DNA of 6,368 bases from NCBI GenBank assembly GCA_016281675.1, contig JAEEJD010000217.1, positions 1 to 6,368 of the forward strand. Direction: 5' to 3'. The notes under the pieces were generated by a model. The model was not told where the DNA came from. It saw nothing but the letters and a program-made list of their open reading frames with translations, and did not search any database. Position 1 is the stretch's first letter. Each line of letters starts with the position of its first letter. Source of the stretch: Lachnospiraceae bacterium. GTDB taxonomy: Bacteria; Bacillota_A; Clostridia; Lachnospirales; Lachnospiraceae. This document shows positions 1 to 4,844 of this stretch, piece after piece. A program made the position numbers and the translations under genes.

Positions 1-609
1 GATGTGCCATAAATGTGAAGGCTGCTCAACATACTCAACCTCAGCATCCGATATCGATGTATTACAAACGGGACACCAGTTAATAATCCTGGCACCCTTA
101 TAGATCAGTCCCTTGTCGTAGAGATTGACGAACACCTCTGTAACGGCTTTGTTACAGCCTTCGTCCATCGTAAAGCGTTCGCGTTCCCAGTCACACGAAC
201 TGCCCATTCGGCGAAGCTGCTTCGTGATCCTGCCGCCGTATTCTTCTCTCCACTCCCAGACTTTGTCGAGGAACTTCTCGCGGCCCAGATCATGCTTATC
301 GATGCCCTGCTTCTTAAGTTCCGACATTACCCTGACTTCGGTCGCGATACTCGCATGATCGGTTCCGGGCTGCCATAACGCATTGTACCCCTGCATCCTT
401 TTGAAACGGATCAGTATATCCTGCATCGTATTGTCAAGAGCATGTCCCATATGAAGCTGGCCCGTAATGTTCGGGGGAGGCATCACTATCGTGAAAGGTT
501 TCTTCGACCTGTCAACCTCGGCGTGGAAATATCCGCTCTTTTCCCACTTCTCGTATAGTCTTCCTTCCATTCCGGAAGGATCGTAAGTTTTTGCAAGTTC
601 CCTGCTCAT
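1..609 (-). CDS. valS: Valine--tRNA ligase, N-terminal 203 residues (cut by window edge)
   Basis: This gene encodes the cytoplasmic class I aminoacyl-tRNA synthetase that charges tRNA-Val. Only the first 203 codons are present; the frame is open to base 1, so the gene continues outside the window. The ATP-binding HIGH signature appears as [15 protein letters not shown], with HMGH at residues 53-56. It is followed by [12 protein letters not shown] (about 79-90), which marks ValS and not IleRS or LeuRS (those have GWD-type motifs here). A CPVC pair (residues 179-182), followed by ISDAEVEY, lies at the start of the editing (CP1) region and fits a metal-binding variant seen in many bacterial ValS. 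The start at 609 is supported by GAGGAG (619-624) nine bases upstream and by an N-terminus of typical form ([20 protein letters not shown]). It lies 75 bases behind the MFS gene on the same strand. No T-box leader fits in that gap. Confidence 0.96.
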   Translation of the reverse strand, partial: MSRELAKTYDPSGMEGRLYEKWEKSGYFHAEVDRSKKPFTIVMPPPNITGQLHMGHALDNTMQDILIRFKRMQGYNALWQPGTDHASIATEVRVMSELKKQGIDKHDLGREKFLDKVWEWREEYGGRITKQLRRMGSSCDWERERFTMDEGCNKAVTEVFVNLYDKGLIYKGARIINWCPVCNTSISDAEVEYVEQPSHLWHI

Positions 610-653
610 AATATCAGACTCCTCATTCTTATCCGATTTTTTATCATCATATT

Positions 654-682
654 ATTATATCATCAGTACGGGGGAAAATAAA
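654..682 (-). promoter_or_regulatory. Possible weak promoter of valS
   Basis: On the minus strand a perfect TATAAT (654-659) stands 44 bases upstream of the valS start. At 17-bp spacing the -35 position reads TTTATT, which matches only three of six consensus bases. The region is AT-rich, so the -10 could be chance. valS may also be reached by read-through from the upstream operon, since no convincing terminator lies between them. Confidence 0.35.
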
Positions 683-684
683 AG

Positions 685-1881
685 TCAGTCTTTCCTAAGT
701 GCGACAAAGGCTGTAAGCACTCCGGCAAGGCCCACGGCGGTACCCGTGATAAGCATCGGTCTGATGCCGAGATGGTCGAGTATCACACCGCTTATGAGAT
801 TAGAGAAAACGCCGCCGATCGTTATCGCACTCGTAAAATACGCCTGGCCCTTTACCTGATCGCCCTCGGCCATCGTCTGACTGACGTAATATGCAGATGC
901 CGGTATGAACACCGCATACGCAAACAACTGAAAGCCCTGACTGACAAATAGCCACGCCATGTTAGGCGCAAATACCAGGATCAGTATCTTTACAAAAAAG
1001 GCAACACCCGAAAAGCAAAGAAGCTTTGCCGGTGAAACTTTGCGAAGTACAAAACCTATAAGAGCCATTACGGGAAGTTCAAGGATCGCCTGTAAGAAAT
1101 TGGCATAACCGAGTTCGGTCTCTCCGCCTCCGAGAGACCTGATGATCTGGATCATAAAATCATTGATCATGTTGTGTCCGAAAAAGAAAAAGACCGTGGC
1201 AACAACAAACAGGGCATAGGCCGGATAATCCGAAAAGAAGCGTTTAATCCCGCCCTGCCGCAAAGTGCCTTCGTCATGATTTTCTTCAGGATCGGGAAGT
1301 TCGGTTTCGGCTTGTGTGATTTTCTCCGAAGGACGGAAAAAGAAAACCGCTATTGCCGATACGACCATGATGACAGCCGTAACGGTCATAAGAAGCGATG
1401 CTCCACGCTCTTCAACGGCTCTTCCGATGAAAGCGGAAGTGACCGCAAAACCTGCGGATCCGAGTCCCCGGGAAAGCCCGTAATAAATGTCGCACCCCAT
1501 CTTCCGGTACTCAAAACACAGAGCCGTCATGACCGGCTGGTAGGCGAACTGGATCATGTAGATCAGCGCAAAGATAACAAAAACAGCCGGCATATTGCCG
1601 TTTATAAAACGCAGCAATATTGAGCCGGCCAGTATTATCAGACAGGATATCAGAATGAACCTGCGGTTGGTCAGCCAACCTTTCTTATCGATGACGCCTG
1701 CGATAAACGGCTGAAAAAGAGCCGAAGTTATGTTGGCAACCGCAAGAAGGATCCCGACCTGTGTATTTGTAAAGCCTCTGGACAGAAGGAATACCGCAGC
1801 ATACGCATGTAACGTACAGAATGCCGCAAAGTAAGCGACATTCAAAACGGTGTATCCGGTTGTCCACAGTTTGCCTTTCAT
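685..1881 (-). CDS. MFS transporter of the LacY-like (MFS_1_like) type, substrate unknown
   Basis: A 398-residue integral membrane protein of the major facilitator superfamily, with about 12 hydrophobic segments in two halves joined by a charged cytoplasmic loop (about 183-216). The N-half resembles LacY: YAAVFLLSRGFTNTQVGIL (28-46), SALFQPFIAGVIDKKG (53-68, motif-A-like) and YYGLSRGLGSAG (133-144). By my recalled alignment R138 matches LacY R144 and K298 matches R302. The sugar-binding E126 corresponds to A120, and the proton-coupling H322/E325 pair to Q318/A321, so lactose-type symport is unlikely. The start overlaps no gene. It follows the Rrf2 stop by six bases (ACTGAG) and has no good Shine-Dalgarno site, so translation is probably coupled to the regulator gene. 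Its place at the end of a metY-cysK-rrf2 operon hints at transport of a sulfur compound or amino acid, but nothing in the protein proves that. Confidence 0.88.
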   Translation of the reverse strand: MKGKLWTTGYTVLNVAYFAAFCTLHAYAAVFLLSRGFTNTQVGILLAVANITSALFQPFIAGVIDKKGWLTNRRFILISCLIILAGSILLRFINGNMPAVFVIFALIYMIQFAYQPVMTALCFEYRKMGCDIYYGLSRGLGSAGFAVTSAFIGRAVEERGASLLMTVTAVIMVVSAIAVFFFRPSEKITQAETELPDPEENHDEGTLRQGGIKRFFSDYPAYALFVVATVFFFFGHNMINDFMIQIIRSLGGGETELGYANFLQAILELPVMALIGFVLRKVSPAKLLCFSGVAFFVKILILVFAPNMAWLFVSQGFQLFAYAVFIPASAYYVSQTMAEGDQVKGQAYFTSAITIGGVFSNLISGVILDHLGIRPMLITGTAVGLAGVLTAFVALRKD

Positions 1882-1887
1882 CTCAGT

Positions 1888-2334
1888 CTATATAATATAC
1901 ATATCCCAGCCGTTTGTCATCTGGTTTCCGCATTTTTGACTGAATTCCGAAAGACTCATACCTTCGGTGAAGCTTCTCATCTGATCGTTGATGGGTCCCC
2001 AAAGGCATTTGTTGATAGCCCGCGACAGTTCTTTGGAGCTGTCGCCCTCCTCATATTCCATTGGTTCGAGAATGCTGTTATCAAGGGCGTTTATGATATC
2101 CGTCATCTTCACCCTGTCCGCATTACAACAAAGCGAATATCCTCCTCCCAGGCCTTTATAGGCTCTGATCAGCCCCGCCTGTTTAAGGAGCGGGAGTATC
2201 TGCTCCAGATACTTTTTGGATATGCCCTGCCGTTCCGATATCTCTATCGCCGACACGCTGCTTCCGCCGACAGAATTCAACGCGATATCGACAAGCGCCA
2301 GCACCCCGTATTCAACTCTTGTAGAAACTCTCAT
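1888..2334 (-). CDS. Rrf2-family transcriptional regulator, CymR-like
   Basis: A 148-residue DNA-binding repressor-type protein. The N-terminal winged helix-turn-helix is typical of Rrf2: MRVSTRVEYGVLALVDIAL (1-19), a recognition helix around ISKKYLEQILPLLKQAGLI (38-56), and a wing GLGGGYSL (61-68). A dimerisation helix carrying CLWGPIND and SLSEF follows (110-131). The Cys triplet that binds the Fe-S cluster in IscR (92/98/104 in E. coli) is absent; cysteines are at 69, 70, 110 and 135. In Bacillus and Staphylococcus the Rrf2 protein CymR represses cysteine-uptake and synthesis genes by forming a complex with CysK. Here the gene lies 16 bases behind cysK, so a cysteine-metabolism role and autoregulation are the best inference. 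The start is fixed by AAGGAA just upstream. The palindrome at 4776-4793 is its likely operator. An Rrf2 of other sensing type (NO, redox) cannot be excluded. Confidence 0.88.
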   Translation of the reverse strand: MRVSTRVEYGVLALVDIALNSVGGSSVSAIEISERQGISKKYLEQILPLLKQAGLIRAYKGLGGGYSLCCNADRVKMTDIINALDNSILEPMEYEEGDSSKELSRAINKCLWGPINDQMRSFTEGMSLSEFSQKCGNQMTNGWDMYII

Positions 2335-2350
2335 TTCATTCCTTCATTCT

Positions 2351-3283
2351 TTACTCGGTAAACAAAGCCGTTGAGTAATATCTGTCTCCGCTGTCGGGAA
2401 GAAGCGCCACGATGACTTTTCCTTTATTCTCAGGCTTCTTCGCATACTCAAGAGCTCCGAACAACGCGGCTCCGGAAGATATTCCGACGGAAATGCCTTC
2501 TTTTCTGGCAAGAAGCTTTGCGGTTTCAAACGCATCCTTGTTGGAAGCCTTGAATACTTCGTCATATACTTTCGTATTGAGGACATCGGGAACGAATCCG
2601 GCTCCGATACCCTGGATCTTATGAGCTCCCGCTCTTCCTTCGGAAAGAACCGGTGAATCTTCAGGCTCAAGCGCAACAACCTTCACTTCGGGATTCTGAC
2701 TCTTTAAATATTCACCTGTTCCGGTGACCGTTCCGCCGGTGCCGACTCCGGCTATGAATATATCAACCTTTCCGTCGGTATCCTTCCATATCTCGGGACC
2801 CGTGGTGGCTTTGTGGATCGCCGGATTGGCAGGATTGACGAACTGTCCCGGGATAAAACTGTTCGGGATCTCCTTCGCAAGTTCATCAGCCTTTTCTATG
2901 GCTCCTTTCATCCCCTTGGGGCCCTCCGTGAGCACGATCTCGGCACCGTAACTTTTCAGGATACTCCTTCTCTCAACGCTCATTGTCTCAGGCATTGTCA
3001 GTATGATCCTGTAGCCCTTTGAAGCGGCGATGGCTGCAAGTCCTATACCCGTGTTTCCGCTCGTGGGTTCTATGATCACCGAGCCTTCCTTAAGGATGCC
3101 TTTTTCCTCCGCATCCTCTATCATTGCCTTCGCGATACGGTCCTTGACGCTTCCCGCGGGATTGAAATATTCAAGTTTAACGAGAACCGTTGCCTCAAGT
3201 CCCAGCTCCTTTTCTATGTTTGTAACCTCGACAAGCGGCGTGTTACCCACAAGTCCGAGTGTCCCTTTATATATATTGGACAT
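2351..3283 (-). CDS. cysK: Cysteine synthase (O-acetylserine sulfhydrylase A)
   Basis: A cytoplasmic PLP enzyme that converts O-acetylserine and sulfide to cysteine and acetate. At 310 residues it has the usual family length. The PLP-binding lysine is K47 in NPAGSVKDRIA. The substrate loop PTSGNTGIGLA spans 73-83 (TSGNTG 74-79), the phosphate-binding glycine loop GTGGT is at 181-185, and the C-terminal PLP-ring serine is probably S298 in LPDSGDRY. QFVNPANP (147-154) and HKIQGIGAGFVP favour CysK over CysM or cystathionine beta-synthase. The start is set by a near-perfect Shine-Dalgarno site, AAAGGAGGT (3291-3299), seven bases before ATG. It follows metY by 27 bases in one operon. The protein contains no cysteine at all, fitting an enzyme that must be made when sulfur is scarce. 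In several Firmicutes CysK also acts as co-repressor of CymR, which makes the adjacent Rrf2 gene meaningful. Confidence 0.97.
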   Translation of the reverse strand: MSNIYKGTLGLVGNTPLVEVTNIEKELGLEATVLVKLEYFNPAGSVKDRIAKAMIEDAEEKGILKEGSVIIEPTSGNTGIGLAAIAASKGYRIILTMPETMSVERRSILKSYGAEIVLTEGPKGMKGAIEKADELAKEIPNSFIPGQFVNPANPAIHKATTGPEIWKDTDGKVDIFIAGVGTGGTVTGTGEYLKSQNPEVKVVALEPEDSPVLSEGRAGAHKIQGIGAGFVPDVLNTKVYDEVFKASNKDAFETAKLLARKEGISVGISSGAALFGALEYAKKPENKGKVIVALLPDSGDRYYSTALFTE

Positions 3284-3310
3284 TTTCAGTACCTCCTTTT
3301 AATCTCTTAC

Positions 3311-4591
3311 TTATATTGCCGCAAATCCCTTTTCAAGATCGGCGATAATGTCATCGATATGCTCGGTTCCGATCGACAGTCTGATCGTGTTTCTTCCGAT
3401 ACCCTGATCCGCAAGTTCTTCATCGGAAAGCTGTGAATGAGTCGTGGATGCCGGGTGGATCACAAGGCTCTTAACATCAGCAACGTTTGCCAGGAGCGAG
3501 AAGATCTGAAGGTTGTCGATGAACTTCCATGCCTCGTCCTGTCCGCCTTTAATGTTGAAGGTGAAGATCGAACCTCCGCCGTTAGGGAAATACTTCTCGT
3601 AAAGGCTGTGATCGGGATGATCCGCAAGAGACGGATGATTAACCTTTTCAACCTTCGGGTGCTTACTTAAGAACTCAACGACCTTCTTTGTGTTCTCAAC
3701 GTGTCTCTCAAGTCTTAATGAAAGTGTCTCCACACCCTGAAGAAGAAGGAAAGCGTTAAACGGTGATAAAGTCGCACCCGTGTCACGAAGAAGTATCGCG
3801 CGGATGAATGTAACAAACGCCGCCGGACCAACGACATCGTAGAACGATACGCCGTGGTAACTGGGGTTGGGCGCTGCAATGTTGGGATACTTGCCGCTTG
3901 CCTTCCAGTCGAACTTACCGGACTCAATTATTATACCACCAAGAGTAGTACCGTGACCGCCGATAAACTTCGTGGCCGAATGAACAACTATGTCGGCGCC
4001 GTGCTCGATCGGACGGATAAGGAACGGTGTTCCGAATGTATTGTCAACAACGACGGGAAGTCCGTGCTTATGAGCTATCTGTGCAATCGCATCTATATCG
4101 GGAATATCACTGTTGGGATTGCCGAGTGTCTCGAGATAAACCGCTCTCGTATCGTCTTTGATCGCTGCCTCGACTTCGCTCAGGTTATGAGCATCAACAA
4201 ACGTCGTGTTGATCCCGTACTGGGGAAGTGTATGTGCGAGAAGATTGTAACTTCCGCCGTAGATGGTTTTCTGTGCAACGATGTGTCCGCCGTTTGCCGC
4301 AAGAGCCTGGATCGTATATGTGATCGCAGCGGCACCGGATGCAAGAGCAAGCGCTGCGCTTCCGCCCTCAAGAGCCGCAAGTCTCTTCTCAAGAACGTCC
4401 TGAGTTGAGTTTGTAAGTCTGCCGTAGATGTTTCCGGCATCCGCAAGGCCGAAACGATCAGCGGCATGTTTACTGTTACGGAAAACATATGATGTTGTCT
4501 GATAGATGGGAACCGCACGTGCGTCCGATGCGGGATCCGGCTGTTCCTGTCCTACGTGTAACTGTAATGTTTCAAATCTGTAATCGCTCAT
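3311..4591 (-). CDS. metY: O-acetylhomoserine sulfhydrylase (aminocarboxypropyltransferase)
   Basis: A cytoplasmic PLP enzyme of the Cys/Met metabolism (gamma-family) group that makes homocysteine from O-acetylhomoserine and sulfide, giving direct sulfhydrylation toward methionine. The PLP lysine is K208 in HSATKFIGGHGT. YGR (56-58) supplies the phosphate contacts from the partner subunit, SGAAA (85-89) is the PLP-phosphate loop, Y111 stacks on the cofactor ring, and D183 lies in VVVDNTFGTPF. The 426-residue length and the long insert after the lysine (IIIESGKFDW to GVSFYDVVG) match MetY, and not MetB/MetC (about 380). The start at 4591 has GAGGAG (4601-4606) nine bases upstream and an expected N-terminus (RFETLQLHVGQEQPDP). 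It is the first full-length gene of the operon, behind a leader with a cysteine-rich upstream ORF. The protein has no cysteine and no methionine except the initiator. Homocysteine can also feed cysteine synthesis, so a cysteine signal over this gene is reasonable. Confidence 0.96.
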   Translation of the reverse strand: MSDYRFETLQLHVGQEQPDPASDARAVPIYQTTSYVFRNSKHAADRFGLADAGNIYGRLTNSTQDVLEKRLAALEGGSAALALASGAAAITYTIQALAANGGHIVAQKTIYGGSYNLLAHTLPQYGINTTFVDAHNLSEVEAAIKDDTRAVYLETLGNPNSDIPDIDAIAQIAHKHGLPVVVDNTFGTPFLIRPIEHGADIVVHSATKFIGGHGTTLGGIIIESGKFDWKASGKYPNIAAPNPSYHGVSFYDVVGPAAFVTFIRAILLRDTGATLSPFNAFLLLQGVETLSLRLERHVENTKKVVEFLSKHPKVEKVNHPSLADHPDHSLYEKYFPNGGGSIFTFNIKGGQDEAWKFIDNLQIFSLLANVADVKSLVIHPASTTHSQLSDEELADQGIGRNTIRLSIGTEHIDDIIADLEKGFAAI

Positions 4592-4607
4592 GGTATTAAT
4601 CTCCTCT

Positions 4608-4661
4608 TTATATAATCAATATGTTTATCTGCTTCTGGCTGTTCCGGTATTGTCCATGCAT
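4608..4661 (-). other. Possible second mini-ORF, stop-start coupled to the leader ORF
   Basis: The stop of the cysteine-rich leader ORF overlaps an ATG in the form TGATG. From this ATG 17 codons read open (MHGQYRNSQKQINILII) to a TAA at 4608-4610, directly before the metY ribosome site GAGGAG (4601-4606). It has no Shine-Dalgarno site of its own, so it could be used only by re-initiating ribosomes. Such short ORFs arise easily by chance. It is recorded because both its ends fall exactly where a coupling relay would need them. Confidence 0.2.
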
Positions 4662-4680
4662 CACATCAGGCCCCAATACC
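4646..4680 (-). promoter_or_regulatory. Leader hairpin overlapping the 3' end of the upstream ORF
   Basis: On the transcript GGTATTG (4674-4680) pairs perfectly with CAATACC (4646-4652) across a 21-nt loop. The 5' arm lies inside codons 19-21 of the cysteine-rich ORF, just beyond its cysteine codons, so a ribosome stalled there would cover it. A second AATACC (4592-4597), directly before the metY ATG, could compete for the same arm with six pairs. The loop is long and the stem modest, so stability needs computing. Confidence 0.45.
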
Positions 4681-4735
4681 CCATACATCGGCAACACATC
4701 GAATCTTTCCACTTGTTTGTAATGAATCTGTACAT
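4661..4735 (-). CDS. Cysteine-rich leader peptide (24 aa), upstream ORF of metY-cysK
   Basis: A very short ORF in the metY leader. It begins with ATG at 4735 and stops at TGA (4661-4663). A strong Shine-Dalgarno site AAAGGAG (4745-4751) stands nine bases before the start, and the predicted transcription start is about 28 bases upstream. The peptide begins MYRFITNKWKDS, continues MCCRCM (residues 13-18) and ends GYWGLM. Three of its 24 residues are cysteine and four are methionine, whereas MetY and CysK have no cysteine. I infer a regulatory peptide: when charged Cys-tRNA is scarce the ribosome would stall at codons 14-17 and alter folding of the hairpin that begins two codons later, changing metY-cysK expression. 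Leader peptides with consecutive regulatory codons are well established for amino-acid operons. I do not recognise this one as a named family. A longer overlapping frame (ATG at 4754, 48 codons) lacks a ribosome site and is less likely. Confidence 0.65.
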   Translation of the reverse strand: MYRFITNKWKDSMCCRCMGYWGLM

Positions 4736-4769
4736 TAATGGTGTCTCCTTTCATTTGCTCGATGAGAAG

Positions 4770-4798
4770 ACTATAATACTATTCTCCTAGTATGTCAA
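4770..4798 (-). promoter_or_regulatory. Promoter of the metY-cysK-rrf2-MFS operon
   Basis: On the minus strand a perfect -35 box TTGACA (4793-4798) and a -10 box TATAGT (4770-4775) are separated by exactly 17 bases. The predicted transcription start is near 4763, about 172 bases before the metY ATG. It lies in the only sizeable gap of the window, between the MATE stop and metY. An inverted repeat fills the spacer and would place a bound repressor between the two boxes. Confidence 0.85.
4776..4793 (-). promoter_or_regulatory. Perfect inverted repeat in the promoter spacer, probable Rrf2 operator
   Basis: ATACTA-GGAGAA-TAGTAT is a perfect 6+6 inverted repeat that starts at the last base of the -35 box and ends directly before the -10 box. 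Such placement is a classic repressor site. The outer ATA...TAT ends recall known Rrf2-family sites such as the IscR type 1 motif. The Rrf2 gene in the same operon is the obvious candidate to bind here. The assignment to that protein is inference. Confidence 0.65.
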
Positions 4799-4844
4799 TA
4801 GGTTTTATAAAAATAGTGGGATTTATTTTTTTGACGCGTGACCG

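Larger units (their letters stand above)
4592..4763 (-). promoter_or_regulatory. metY-cysK mRNA leader region with probable attenuation control
   Basis: About 172 nt of untranslated leader separate the predicted transcription start (near 4763) from the metY start codon. It contains, in transcript order, a strong Shine-Dalgarno site (AAAGGAG, 4745-4751), a 24-codon cysteine-rich ORF, a 7-bp hairpin overlapping the end of that ORF, an AU-rich stretch, and the metY ribosome site. I see no SAM riboswitch (S-box) or T-box signature. No U-tract follows the hairpin, so an intrinsic terminator is not evident. Control is more likely translational or Rho-dependent. Confidence 0.6.

Noticed and set aside
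660..700. Possible hairpin at the end of the MFS gene (GGAAAG/TTTTCC)
   Set aside because: The stem has only six pairs with one G-U, partly inside the coding region, and lacks a U-tract after it.
1174..1623. A 149-codon plus-strand ORF inside the MFS gene, and similar long frames opposite rrf2, metY and MATE
   Set aside because: These are shadows of well-supported genes. Their translations are low-complexity or basic, match no family I know, and lack suitable ribosome sites.
4608..4754. A 48-codon minus-strand frame starting at ATG 4754 that overlaps the cysteine-rich ORF
   Set aside because: It has no Shine-Dalgarno site, and its ATG would be only about nine bases from the predicted transcription start. 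The AAAGGAG lies inside it and is spaced correctly for the shorter ORF instead.
4592..4763. SAM riboswitch (S-box) or T-box controlling metY
   Set aside because: None of the conserved core motifs or the expected terminator/antiterminator pair could be found in this leader, and the upstream ORF with ribosome site occupies most of its first half.
4764..4769. CTTCTC pairing with the metY ribosome site GAGGAG
   Set aside because: The six bases lie at or upstream of the predicted transcription start, so they are probably not in the mRNA, and a six-base match is weak.
4590..4790. A 66-codon plus-strand ORF across the metY leader
   Set aside because: It is antisense to a well-supported promoter, leader ORF and ribosome site. 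It has no credible product, and its end lies inside the promoter.
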